Assembly: GCA_965207565.1 (NCBI GenBank)
Contig: CBDBMQ010000033.1
Coordinates: 310,001-374,000 of the forward strand
DNA from: Bin80 sp965207565
GTDB lineage: Bacteria > Bacteroidota > Rhodothermia > Rhodothermales > Bin80
Length of the DNA stretch: 64,000 bases
Reading direction: 5' to 3'
Shown here: piece after piece, positions 1 through 8,710 of the stretch
How positions within the stretch are numbered: position 1 is the first letter of the stretch
Layout of the letters: every line of letters starts with the position of its first letter
The notes under the pieces: model-generated
The model's input: the letters and a program-made list of their open reading frames with translations, nothing else
Told to the model about the DNA's origin: nothing
The model's database searches: none
Translations under genes and position numbers: made by a program

Positions 1-2
1 GA

Positions 3-713
3 GCAGATTTCGTAGAATTTTTAAGAAGAAGATTGTTAGTCGCACGCGAGTTGTTAGCCGAAGACGGGAGTATTTTTGTGCATTTAGATTACAAAAAAGC
101 ACATTATATAAAAATATTATTGGATGAAATTTTTGGCGAGAAAAATTTAATCAACGAAATTATCTGGGCTTATACTGGCCCAGGGTCTCCAAAAATGAAG
201 CAGTTCAATAGAAAGCACGACACAATTTTTTGGTATTCAAAAACTAACAACTGGATTTTTAACAAAGATGATATTCGTATCCCTTATGCTGATCCAAATC
301 AGTCTCTCAGGAAGGCATATGACAGCGGAGAGGGTTGGAATGAGGAAGATTTGGCTGGGCTTAGAGAACGGGGTAAGGTTCCCGAAGACTGGTGGGAGTT
401 TGCCGTGGCGGCACGCCTACGCATTGATGGTATTGAAAGAACTGGATATCCCACGGAAAAACCAAATAAATTGCTAGAGCGAATAATTAAGGCGGCCTCA
501 AACAAAGACGATTTAGTAATGGATTTCTTTGCTGGCTCTGGAGCGTTCCTATTTATGTCAGAAAAATTAGGGAGACGCTGGGTAGGTTGTGATATTGGTA
601 AGTTAGCTATTTATACGACACAAAAACGACTTCTAAAAATTGATCAAAGTAGAGACATAGAAGATCCAAGCAAAAAATGGGGGGGGGTAAATCTTCAAAA
701 TCTTTTGCTGTAG
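3..713 (+). CDS. mod: Type III restriction-modification DNA methyltransferase (Mod), 5'-truncated, frame ends after a G9 tract
   Basis: The frame is open to the left edge, so the gene begins outside the window and the DPPY catalytic motif is not visible. What remains is the region after motif IV (ARELLAEDGSIFVHLDYK near nt 42-95), a motif X-like GYPTEKPNKLLERII (nt ~447-491) and the SAM-binding motif DFFAGSGAF (nt ~522-548). This order is that of beta-class N6-adenine methyltransferases such as type III Mod subunits. The frame stops 26 bases after a run of nine G (679-687). A tenth G would join it in frame to the next open segment, which reads as its natural C-terminal part. The locus is AT-rich compared with the chromosome to its right, suggesting transfer. 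The family assignment is firm; whether the frame break is biological or a sequencing error is not known. Confidence 0.85.
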   Translation, partial: ADFVEFLRRRLLVARELLAEDGSIFVHLDYKKAHYIKILLDEIFGEKNLINEIIWAYTGPGSPKMKQFNRKHDTIFWYSKTNNWIFNKDDIRIPYADPNQSLRKAYDSGEGWNEEDLAGLRERGKVPEDWWEFAVAARLRIDGIERTGYPTEKPNKLLERIIKAASNKDDLVMDFFAGSGAFLFMSEKLGRRWVGCDIGKLAIYTTQKRLLKIDQSRDIEDPSKKWGGVNLQNLLL

Positions 714-1525
714 TGACTTCTGGGCTTTATGACCTCGGAAAAATCTTTGCGCTTCAAAAGGATGAATATATTCGTTTTGTAAAAGATTTGTTTGAGATTG
801 ACGAGACAAAAACGAAATCAATCGGAGGTGTTCAAATAGATGGCAAGAAGCGCGAATTTTACACAAAGATTTTTCCGTACTGGAATTTGGAGGGCGTAAG
901 TGTTGATGAGGAATATCTGCAAGAGCTTCACGGAAATATTGGCTCAAAAATTGATGGAAGATTCTATATCGCCGCTCCAGCTAACAATGTTGATTTCATT
1001 AGCGACTATCACGAAATTGACGGTGTTCGCTACTATTTCCTCAAAGTGCCATATCAAATCATTAGAGAATTACATAGAGTGCAATTCAAGAAATTACGCC
1101 AACCGCAAAGTAAGAAAAACATCAATGATCTCGACGAAGCTATTGGCTTCCACTTTATCCGTCAGCCAGAAGTAAAATCTGAAGTCAAGAAAACAAAAGA
1201 CAGTGTGAAGCTCAAAATAAAAAAGTTTGAATCAGCTTACGCACAAGATGAAACGGGCGACAAATTAAAGAACTGTGAAAGTCTGGCAATGCTTTTGTTT
1301 GACTACAAATACGACGGGAATGAGTTTGTGATGGACGATTATATGTTTGCTGATGACATCACAAAAAAAAACGAGGACACCGAAGAAGAAGTGCGCGCTG
1401 AATTTTCAAAGAAGAAAAGTATTGATGTTGAACTTCTTGTAGAGCAATGCGGAAAACAGATGATGGTGATTTATGTTGATATTTACGGCAATGAGTTTCG
1501 GGAAGTTATAAAAATTGAGGAATAA
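677..1525 (+). CDS. mod: C-terminal part of the Mod methyltransferase, in the shifted frame
   Basis: This is an open segment of 282 codons whose only ATG lies inside the G tract itself (ATG at 677-679). It begins with Gly-Gly-Gly-Lys, exactly what an in-frame read-through from the upstream methyltransferase would encode if the tract held ten G. The product has no catalytic motifs. It resembles the target-recognition/C-terminal portion of long Mod proteins: it is rich in Lys and Glu, with a block reading FYIAAPANNVDFISDYHEID and another reading VQFKKLRQPQSK. It ends two bases before the res start, as expected for a coupled mod-res operon. I infer that it is the rest of Mod rather than an independent gene. 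An alternative is a separately started specificity protein. Confidence 0.7.
   Translation: MGGGKSSKSFAVVTSGLYDLGKIFALQKDEYIRFVKDLFEIDETKTKSIGGVQIDGKKREFYTKIFPYWNLEGVSVDEEYLQELHGNIGSKIDGRFYIAAPANNVDFISDYHEIDGVRYYFLKVPYQIIRELHRVQFKKLRQPQSKKNINDLDEAIGFHFIRQPEVKSEVKKTKDSVKLKIKKFESAYAQDETGDKLKNCESLAMLLFDYKYDGNEFVMDDYMFADDITKKNEDTEEEVRAEFSKKKSIDVELLVEQCGKQMMVIYVDIYGNEFREVIKIEE
679..687 (+). repeat. G9 homopolymer at the mod frame break
   Basis: Nine consecutive G residues lie exactly where the mod reading frame breaks. G10 would restore one long frame from the methyltransferase core to the C-terminal part. Poly-G tracts in mod genes are a known slipped-strand phase-variation device in other bacteria; here the role is inferred. 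Confidence 0.6.
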
Positions 1526-1527
1526 CT

Positions 1528-2538
1528 ATGGCCGATATAAAAATCTACAAAACCCAAGATTTGGTATTGAAAATTAAGGATAACTACGATCCTGCCAAGT
1601 TAAATTTGAAGCCGTGGGTTAATTTTATTGATGTGCTTTGCGGCGATCGCGAATATCAAAAAGAAGCGATTCGATCGTCGATTATTTATCTTGCGTCTGA
1701 CGAATACAATTCTATCGAAGATTTGGTGGAAGAAAATTGGCGCAGTAATTCCGAATTGCGTGAACGCTATCGCGATGTGCGCGAATATCAGCAAAAACTG
1801 CAATTTCCCCGCAAATTATCTGGTGTGATTGATTTAGCGACGGGGACAGGAAAAAGTTATGTGATTTATGGCATAGCGCAGATTGCGCTAGGTCTTGGGT
1901 TGGTTGATAAAGTACTCGTGCTTTGTCCGTCGCTCACGATTGAATCAGGGTTAAAAGAAAAGTTTGAAAATCTATCGGGAGATGACGGAATAAAAGCAAC
2001 CTTGCCAGAGGATGCAGTTTTGAAGAATCCGAGAATTATTGACGCAAATCAGACAATCAAAAACGGTGATATTGCTGTTGAAAATATCCACGCAGTTTAT
2101 GAGCGCACAGGGTCATCTATTGAAGATAGCTTGAAAGGCAGTGGCGAAAGAGTGCTCGTATCAAGTGATGAAGTTCACCACGCCTACAATGCCTCTAAAG
2201 ATAGATATATTAAGAAATGGAAGACGTTTTTGCTCAATTCTGAATACAATTTCAGATACATTCTCGGATTTACAGGCACGGCTTACATGGGCGATGAGTA
2301 TTTTAATGATGTGATTTATCGCTACTCGATTCGTCAAGCGGTAGATGACAAAGTCGTTAAGTCTGTCGATTACGTTGCGAAAGACGACAGCATAGGTAAA
2401 GACGAGAAATTCCAGAAAATCTATGACAATCATGACGAATCTGTAAGAAGATATCGCCTTATAAAACCGCTTACAATTCTCGTTACAAAAGATATTTTAG
2501 CCGCAAAGCGGCTTAGTGAGGATCTGATAGATTTTTAG
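1528..2538 (+). CDS. res: Type III restriction endonuclease Res subunit, N-terminal helicase half
   Basis: This is the DEAD/DEAH-type ATPase half of a type III restriction subunit. Walker A (ATGTGKSYVIYG) is at residues ~104-114, the DExH box appears as SSDEVHHAY near 212-220, and a helicase motif III-like GFTGTAYMGDEY follows near 248. The ATG follows the mod stop by two bases, so the pair is almost certainly translationally coupled. The frame ends at TAG 2536-2538, straight after a run of five T (2532-2536). A sixth T would continue the protein as ...DLIDFLVEKEKIERSV... into the downstream segment. Type III Res needs Mod to recognise DNA and cuts away from the site after ATP-driven translocation or sliding. 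With this lesion the enzyme would be inactive unless the T deficit is a sequencing error. Confidence 0.85.
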   Translation: MADIKIYKTQDLVLKIKDNYDPAKLNLKPWVNFIDVLCGDREYQKEAIRSSIIYLASDEYNSIEDLVEENWRSNSELRERYRDVREYQQKLQFPRKLSGVIDLATGTGKSYVIYGIAQIALGLGLVDKVLVLCPSLTIESGLKEKFENLSGDDGIKATLPEDAVLKNPRIIDANQTIKNGDIAVENIHAVYERTGSSIEDSLKGSGERVLVSSDEVHHAYNASKDRYIKKWKTFLLNSEYNFRYILGFTGTAYMGDEYFNDVIYRYSIRQAVDDKVVKSVDYVAKDDSIGKDEKFQKIYDNHDESVRRYRLIKPLTILVTKDILAAKRLSEDLIDF

Positions 2539-2564
2539 TAGAAAAAGAAAAAATAGAGCGTTCG

Positions 2565-4058
2565 GTGGTTGAGGGGAAAGTTTTGATCGTTACTTCCCAC
2601 AGGGATCATAAGAAAAATTTAGTACAGCTTAAAACTGTTGATGATAGAGATAATCCTATTGAGTGGATTGTATCCGTTTCTATACTGACGGAAGGCTGGG
2701 ATGTAAAAAATGTATTTCAAATTGTTCCGTGGAAAGATCGAGCATTCAATTCAAAACTTTTGATCGCGCAGGTGCTTGGGCGTGGCTTGCGAATACCAGA
2801 GAAATATAAATCGCCGCAGCCGAAAGTGCGAGTATTCAATCATGACGCTTGGAGTAGGAATATCCGCGGATTGGTTGATGAGATTTTGGAAATTGAAATG
2901 CGGATTGTAAGCGTTCCTCTCACCTTTGGGGAGCGTGCAAGATATTGTTTTGATGTTTACAACATTGATTGTGAGAAAGAAGAAAAATCAGTAACAGCCG
3001 AGCGAGATACGCAGGTTTTTGACTACACCAAAAACCTCATCAACCTTGTATCGCAAGCCGAGGAAATTGATCGCGAGACAGAATATGAAGATTTGAAAGG
3101 CATAATTAAACCGAAGCACACGATCATTCAGAAAAAGGTTTATTCGGTTGATGAAGTCGTGCAGAAAATTGTTGGCACTTTCAAAGATCGTGACTTTGAG
3201 GCAAAGATTAGGTTTCCCAAAGGTACATACGATAAAGAAAATCTGCCACCAGTAAATGAGATTAAGGGAATCGTTGTTAAATCAATGAGAAAAGTTGGAA
3301 TAAAAAGTGGCGTATTGACCGAGGATAACATGTTGCGGGTTTTTCAGACATTCCAAACACTATTTCGTAGACGCGGTTCAACGACTGTCTTTGATAGAAA
3401 AACTAAGACACCGCGCAAGATGAGTACAAAAGATTTGGAGCGAGAAAGTCTGGCTGTAGGAAATGTGCGCCGAGGGGCAACAGTTTTCTATGCGGATACT
3501 TTTGAAGAAGAAATTGGGGCGGAACAGAAAGACATTCTGAAAGAAATTATTAATGATGAGGCCTTGCCCCGAAGCGCAAGTAAGGAGATCAATCACCATT
3601 GCTTGAAAACACCTGTCAGTGTTGTTTTAACCCAGCAAGAGCCAGAACGAAAGTTTGTTGAGACAATTGTAAATCCACGCGTTTGTCAAAAAATTGATGC
3701 TTGGATCAAATCTCGCAATCAGAATTTTTACAGCATTGAATATTCTTGGCGCAAAGGCGAACATTCCACACAAGGCAATTTCAATCCTGACTTTTTCCTA
3801 AAATTCGGCGACAATATCGTCGTCATTGAGATTAAATCGGACGACGATGATTCGGACGAAAACAAGGCAAAATATCGCTGGGCAAAGAACCATTTTGAAG
3901 TATTAAATGACGAGTTGGAAAAAAGTAAAATCAAACAGCGATATTTCTTTCATTTTTTGAGTCCCCAAAATTACGCCGAGTTTACGGATTATTTGCTAGA
4001 TGGTAGATTGTTTGAAGGTAAATTCCGTAGTACTCTGGAGGATAAACTAGATTTGTAA
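2565..4058 (+). CDS. res: Type III restriction endonuclease Res subunit, C-terminal half with nuclease domain
   Basis: This is the continuation of res in the frame that one extra T upstream would give; the nominal start is GTG 2565. It carries helicase motif V (VSILTEGWDVKNV), motif VI (AQVLGRGLRIPE) and, near the C-terminus, a PD-(D/E)xK-type nuclease motif with PDF and, about 10 residues later, VVIEIKSD (nt ~3786-3840). This order of helicase core then nuclease is that of type III Res. The downstream 200 bases before the next gene show no convincing gene. Together with the N-terminal half the intact protein would be about 840 residues, within the family range. Confidence 0.85.
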   Translation: MVEGKVLIVTSHRDHKKNLVQLKTVDDRDNPIEWIVSVSILTEGWDVKNVFQIVPWKDRAFNSKLLIAQVLGRGLRIPEKYKSPQPKVRVFNHDAWSRNIRGLVDEILEIEMRIVSVPLTFGERARYCFDVYNIDCEKEEKSVTAERDTQVFDYTKNLINLVSQAEEIDRETEYEDLKGIIKPKHTIIQKKVYSVDEVVQKIVGTFKDRDFEAKIRFPKGTYDKENLPPVNEIKGIVVKSMRKVGIKSGVLTEDNMLRVFQTFQTLFRRRGSTTVFDRKTKTPRKMSTKDLERESLAVGNVRRGATVFYADTFEEEIGAEQKDILKEIINDEALPRSASKEINHHCLKTPVSVVLTQQEPERKFVETIVNPRVCQKIDAWIKSRNQNFYSIEYSWRKGEHSTQGNFNPDFFLKFGDNIVVIEIKSDDDDSDENKAKYRWAKNHFEVLNDELEKSKIKQRYFFHFLSPQNYAEFTDYLLDGRLFEGKFRSTLEDKLDL

Positions 4059-4257
4059 AAACAAACCCAGCAAAAAAATCCGAGCGTTATAGTACCGCTT
4101 TCTTCTGAGATGTGGGTGTCCGATCAAGTACAAGGTAATTTTAGAAGACATATCTTCTGAAAGAGGTCGTCTACCCCAAATCTTAACCTCACGATCTATG
4201 GTGATCCAATGAGAAGTAATTGAACGTTCGCGCTCAATTACTTCAATCTTTGTCCGC

Positions 4258-7080
4258 ATGGTGCACAGGCTGTCAAAATCTCTGATCGCTTTTACGATTG
4301 CATTTTTGATCCCCTCGTCTGTTTTGGGGCAATACTACGAGCCTGTCGTGCGGCCGCTGGGGAGTAAATACCGTGTCCATAAGACGCGGCACTTCGAGAT
4401 CATTTTTGAAGAAGGAAGTGAGATAGAGGCCTGGCAGACTGCGCTCATCTTAGAGCGAACACTCCCCGGGGCACAGTCTCTTTCCGGGTTGGCCGGGAAG
4501 ATGCGGATGCCGGTGATCCTGAACAACTCCAATGATCGGGCCAATGGATATGTTCATACCCATCCATTCCGACAGGAGATCGAAGTTCCTCATATCAAGG
4601 GAAACCGGATAGGGACAAGGTCCGATTCCTGGATTGAAGCAGTTGCAACGCATGAGTTGGTGCATGCCACGCAAGCGCAGGCAAGTGGGCCGTGGGGGCT
4701 GGGGAAGGTCCTTCATTGGTTTGCCCCCGATGCGGCACGCGCATTAAATCTATCCTTGCCGCCAGGCCTGAATGAAGGAGCTGCAGTTTATTTTGAGAAC
4801 CGAGGAACCCACGGTGCGGGGCGGCTGAATGATGCTCGCTTTCAGATGCAGTACCGAGCCGCAGCGGAGTCTGAGCACCCATGGAGCCTGTCACAGCTCT
4901 TTGAATCGTCCCGTTATGGTTTTCACGCCAATCGTCACTATATCGGAGGTGCCAACTTTTTTGCCTGGCAGACTTCAAAGGACCAGGGTCTCTTTTTTGA
5001 AAAGATGCGGATCCGGCGCTATCGTAACCCAGTCCGGTCAACAGGGCTGGATTTACGCCACATCACCGGACAGCCTTTGGATGAATTGGTTGCTGAGTTT
5101 CGACAGGAGACGACTACTGCTCTGGGACTCCATCGACGTCCAAGGCAGCCGGATCCCATTGCGGAGAGTCCCGGTATTCTGCAGCGCCGACCGCAATGGC
5201 TAGACGAGTCGACGCTTGTCGTATACCGAAAAGGACTCAATGAAACTCCTGGACTGTACAGTCTGGATATTGAAACCGGAGCCGCGAAACGAATCCATTC
5301 CGTCCGGTTGCCTGAAGATGCATGGTTTAGCGTGGAAGATAGTGTCATACTCTATTCACGCTATGTTCCAGATCGGTTTTCAACGCTGGCCTTATCTGCA
5401 GATATATTCAAGTATGATTTATCTGAGAATCGGGAGAGACGTCTGACTCATGGAGCACGTGCCCATGCCCCTGTACAAGGCCCCTCCGGTATTTGGGCAC
5501 TCCAAAATGATGGGCAGCGCAACACTTGGATTGAAGTTGATGCGGTTGGCAGTATTCGGACGATTCGCGGCCGAAGTCAGGCAGATCTGATCCAGATCGC
5601 GCCTACCGCGGAAGCGACTGCCGTCCTGATTCGACATAGCCGGGAGCAGGCCATTTATCTTGCGGATTCAAGCGGGGTGTTAGAGCCATGGATTTTCATG
5701 GATGACGCAGCGATTCGTGAACTCTCATGGAGTTCGGATGGACGATATCTCCTCTTTACCGCAGAGCGGGGCGAGGTAACCAATGTTTTTTGTCATGACC
5801 TGGAATCGAAGCGGACCCTGCAGCTTACAGATGTCTTGTATGGAGCATTGGATCCAATCCTTTCTAAGGACAATCGCACCCTCGTTTATGTTGACTACCA
5901 GCATGAGCGCTATAATGTTGTGGCGGTAGAATTTTCTCTGGAAGAAGGGGTTGAAGTGCCACTTACGCCCGTAAGCGAGTTGCCTGAGATTCCCTCCAGG
6001 TTGGAACTACCGGAGGATTTCTCGCACGAGCCGTACAGATTAAAAAAAAGGCTTCTGCCTCGAATGGTTCTCCCGGCAGGTGTGTGGTCAGACGAGGCCC
6101 CGGAAAGAAGATTGGGGCTGGGTGGTGGATTGGGAATCCACGGGAGTGATCCTCTTCGCCGCCTGACCTATGCGGTGGAAACAACACTGCAGGCACAAAA
6201 ACTATGGGCGCGGGCAGAGGTGAGTGCAGCTTTCAGTCCATTGATCGCAACTATTGATGTCTATAACCAGCCTGATGCTCCCATTGCCAGGGTGCTCACG
6301 CAGGAAGATGGGAAAGAGTCCATCCGGGATATCACCTACGGAGAGCAATCCATGGGGATTGGGATGACGCTTGTTCTCCCACTTCGGTTTGAAGCGAACG
6401 TACGTCATAGTTACGCCAGCATCCTTGCAGGGGTACGCAGTGAGCAGACGCGGTGGTTCAGTTTGGATGAGAACCCGGTTCCGCATCGTAGAGATACACG
6501 TCAATCCCTTGCCAAATGGGAGCGTAGTACACGCGTGGATACAGGCATTTTACTCGTGGTAGGCCTGCAGCAGAATACACGGGATGTACGGCCAAACAGA
6601 GGGACAGTTCTTGGAGTATATGGACGCGCAGACGTAGTCCAGGAACGTGATCCCAGACGGACGGGTCTTTACATGAGAGTCAATCAGTACTGGTCTATTT
6701 CCCGAAAATGGAATACAAGTATGATGTTGGGTGTGTCTCTATTGTCTCAAAGCAGTGCCGGGGCATATAGCCGGTCACTGATTCTTCCCAAGGGACATGA
6801 AGCATTTTTGGGCAAGGGAGCGCATGTTCGGGTTGATGCAGAGATTCTGCAACCCGTTTGGTACATGCAAGATGGATTCCTGACCGTATCTTCATACTTC
6901 AAGGTTCTCTATGTGTATGGATTTGTACAGAGGGTAGTTGCCAGTCCAGATTATCGTGGCAATTGGTCGGCGGGGCTCGGGATGGGGCTTCAATTCCGGC
7001 TTCTGCATTATCTGGATATGGAAGTACGCGCCTCTTTCAATCCATTGGATTTTAATAAGGGGTACTTCACGCTTATGTAA
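4258..7080 (+). CDS. Secreted HExxH-domain / TolB-like propeller / outer-membrane barrel fusion protein
   Basis: A 940-residue exported protein with a signal peptide (hydrophobic run ending SSVLG, cleavage before QYYEP). Residues ~35-290 form a gluzincin-like domain with a zinc-site motif, WIEAVATHELVHATQAQ (HELVH near residue 132), and a second conserved segment, LNEGAAVYFENRG, that could supply the third ligand. Residues ~300-600 contain TolB/DPP-like beta-propeller repeats (for example LSWSSDGRYLLFTAERGE). The last ~300 residues resemble an Omp85/surface-antigen barrel, with NTRDVRPNRGTVLGVYGRAD near 773 and alternating aromatic strands up to the C-terminus. The family occurs in Bacteroidota-related phyla, often annotated as TolB-like. 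The function is unknown; surface proteolysis or envelope assembly are inferences. It is probably transcribed alone. Confidence 0.7.
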   Translation: MVHRLSKSLIAFTIAFLIPSSVLGQYYEPVVRPLGSKYRVHKTRHFEIIFEEGSEIEAWQTALILERTLPGAQSLSGLAGKMRMPVILNNSNDRANGYVHTHPFRQEIEVPHIKGNRIGTRSDSWIEAVATHELVHATQAQASGPWGLGKVLHWFAPDAARALNLSLPPGLNEGAAVYFENRGTHGAGRLNDARFQMQYRAAAESEHPWSLSQLFESSRYGFHANRHYIGGANFFAWQTSKDQGLFFEKMRIRRYRNPVRSTGLDLRHITGQPLDELVAEFRQETTTALGLHRRPRQPDPIAESPGILQRRPQWLDESTLVVYRKGLNETPGLYSLDIETGAAKRIHSVRLPEDAWFSVEDSVILYSRYVPDRFSTLALSADIFKYDLSENRERRLTHGARAHAPVQGPSGIWALQNDGQRNTWIEVDAVGSIRTIRGRSQADLIQIAPTAEATAVLIRHSREQAIYLADSSGVLEPWIFMDDAAIRELSWSSDGRYLLFTAERGEVTNVFCHDLESKRTLQLTDVLYGALDPILSKDNRTLVYVDYQHERYNVVAVEFSLEEGVEVPLTPVSELPEIPSRLELPEDFSHEPYRLKKRLLPRMVLPAGVWSDEAPERRLGLGGGLGIHGSDPLRRLTYAVETTLQAQKLWARAEVSAAFSPLIATIDVYNQPDAPIARVLTQEDGKESIRDITYGEQSMGIGMTLVLPLRFEANVRHSYASILAGVRSEQTRWFSLDENPVPHRRDTRQSLAKWERSTRVDTGILLVVGLQQNTRDVRPNRGTVLGVYGRADVVQERDPRRTGLYMRVNQYWSISRKWNTSMMLGVSLLSQSSAGAYSRSLILPKGHEAFLGKGAHVRVDAEILQPVWYMQDGFLTVSSYFKVLYVYGFVQRVVASPDYRGNWSAGLGMGLQFRLLHYLDMEVRASFNPLDFNKGYFTLM

Positions 7081-7104
7081 TCTCCCATACTGACTGGATA
7101 TCCG

Positions 7105-7326
7105 ATGAACGAACAAATTGAACGGGATTTTGTACGGATCGCAGGAAGAGGTTTTTATGCACCAACGATTTGAACTGGCAGGAACTGCAAGTGTGATCAA
7201 TCTGTTTTTCGTACATGGTGTAATGGGGAGGAGCTCTTTGAGTTCATACTTGATGAGACCAAGGGATTTGCTGAGCCTTTGGAATCATGCAGCCCTGTAT
7301 ACATCAAAACAGTACATCCGGCTTAA
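7105..7326 (+). other. Possible decayed small gene with an in-frame TGA
   Basis: One frame beginning ATG 7105 reads about 22 codons to a TGA (near 7171) and then continues open for about 50 more codons to TAA, with protein-like content after the stop (GEELFEFILDETKGFAEPLE). No homologue is recognised. The 268-base gap between the barrel protein and porD otherwise shows nothing. Very tentative: it may be chance or a pseudogene. Confidence 0.15.
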
Positions 7327-7348
7327 GCCCTAGTGTCAAAATCAAAAG

Positions 7349-8233
7349 ATGATGCGTCGGATCGTCCTCATTTGTGTTTTAGCAGGATTTGTATCTGCCC
7401 CGATCGCGCGGGAATTCCAGTGTACTGTGCAGATAAATTATCGGCAGCTTGAAGGCTCAGGCTTTTCATTTCTTGAGGAGTTGGAAGGGGAGATTGAGGA
7501 TTACATGAACAACAATAACTGGACGGAGGATCAGTTCGAATTGCATGAACTCATTGAATGCTCTATCCAAGTTGTGATCCAGGAGAATTTTACGCTGACT
7601 TCCTTTCGTGCACAACTGATTGTGAACAGTACTCGTCCAATTTACGGGACCATGGCGAAGACCCCCATGTTGCAGATCAGTGATGAGGCGTGGGATTTTA
7701 ACTATTCACAAGGAACTCCTTTGGTATTCGAAGTTGAGCGATTCAATGGACTTACATCTGTACTGGACTATTATGCCTATCTCATGTTGGGTTACGACTA
7801 TGATTCATTCAGTGAATATGGTGGAGAACAACATTTTCAGAAAGCCAAGCGTATTCAACAGTTAGCCGTAGCCACGAGCGCCGCAGGGTGGAGTACCATA
7901 GATGTTGATGGGCGTGCACGGATTGTAGATCAAATGACGAGTCCACGTATGCGTCCTCTTCGCCAAGTGTATTATCAGTATCACATGGGGGCACTGGACT
8001 TATTTACCTTGGACATGGAGTCTGCACGCACCAAAGTGTTGGAGGTCTTACAAACTATGTCTGATCTATACGATGATCAATCCAGGCAATATGTCTTCGA
8101 CATTTTTTTCAGCACAAAATCCAAAGAACTGGTAGGAATGTTCCAGGACTCAGAAGAACGTGGACAAGTGTATGATCTTCTTTCTGATGTGGACCCTTCC
8201 CGACTGTCCAACTATAATGTATTAATCGAATAA
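7349..8233 (+). CDS. porD: Type IX secretion system protein PorD (DUF4835)
   Basis: A 294-residue secreted protein with a signal peptide ending about residue 20 (SAPIA/REF). It matches the DUF4835 pattern: an N-terminal F-C-T-V-x-I-N strand (QCTVQINYRQLEGS), the W-T-x-D-x-F segment (NNWTEDQFELHELIECSI), SSRPIY-type sequence (STRPIYGTMAKTPML), VLDYYAYLMLGYDYDSFSEYGG in the centre and a C-terminal VYDLLSDVDPSRLSNYN. PorD is needed for type IX secretion/gliding in Bacteroidota, probably at the outer-membrane/periplasm face. It heads a compact gene run: DUF411 starts four bases after its stop, and deformylase and M23 peptidase follow. Its presence is one of the best taxonomic markers in the window. 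Confidence 0.85.
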   Translation: MMRRIVLICVLAGFVSAPIAREFQCTVQINYRQLEGSGFSFLEELEGEIEDYMNNNNWTEDQFELHELIECSIQVVIQENFTLTSFRAQLIVNSTRPIYGTMAKTPMLQISDEAWDFNYSQGTPLVFEVERFNGLTSVLDYYAYLMLGYDYDSFSEYGGEQHFQKAKRIQQLAVATSAAGWSTIDVDGRARIVDQMTSPRMRPLRQVYYQYHMGALDLFTLDMESARTKVLEVLQTMSDLYDDQSRQYVFDIFFSTKSKELVGMFQDSEERGQVYDLLSDVDPSRLSNYNVLIE

Positions 8234-8237
8234 GATC

Positions 8238-8705
8238 ATGAAGCGGGTCATCTTAATAGTACTGACGGGCGTGGGGCTTTGTACTGTCGCCATAGTTGGA
8301 TTTGCCTTGCGGCCAGATAGCCAGGAGGTGAAGCCAACGATGGTTGTGTATAAATCTCCAACATGTGGGTGCTGTGTCAAGTGGGCGGAGCATATGGAGG
8401 CCGCTGGTTTCGAAGTGGAGTCCCGTGATATGCGGAATATGGGTTCAATCAAAGCGGAACTGGGGGTGCCACAGGCTGCACATTCATGCCACACCGCGGT
8501 CGTAGATGGGTATATAGTGGAAGGCCATGTGCCGGCTGATTATGTACATAAATTGCTTGAAGAGAGGCCGGATATACCAGGCATTGCGGTACCGGGGATG
8601 CCCATTGGATCGCCAGGAATGGAGGGCCCGAATGCACAGCCCTATGAGGTTGTAACATTCAAAGAGGGAACGGTTACGGGTGTCTACGCTCGGGTGGATC
8701 CGTAG
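8238..8705 (+). CDS. DUF411 metal-binding protein
   Basis: A 155-residue protein with an N-terminal membrane-anchor or signal segment (residues ~4-22), then the DUF411 core. The thioredoxin-like opening strand VVYKSPTCGCCVKWAEHMEA carries a CxCC cluster. It is followed by SRDMRNMGSIKAELGVP, HSCHTAVVDGYIVEGHVPAD (a second Cys/His pair) and LLEERPDIPGIAVPGMPIGSPGM. DUF411 proteins are periplasmic and often linked to copper or other thiophilic metals; metal binding by the Cys/His residues is an inference. It sits four bases after porD and five before def, so it is probably co-transcribed, although no functional link is evident. Confidence 0.85.
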   Translation: MKRVILIVLTGVGLCTVAIVGFALRPDSQEVKPTMVVYKSPTCGCCVKWAEHMEAAGFEVESRDMRNMGSIKAELGVPQAAHSCHTAVVDGYIVEGHVPADYVHKLLEERPDIPGIAVPGMPIGSPGMEGPNAQPYEVVTFKEGTVTGVYARVDP

Positions 8706-8710
8706 TATTC

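Noticed and set aside
4047..4259. 70-codon minus-strand frame between res and the barrel fusion gene
   Set aside because: It overlaps the res end and the next gene's start, has no recognisable domain and lies in an otherwise plain intergenic region.
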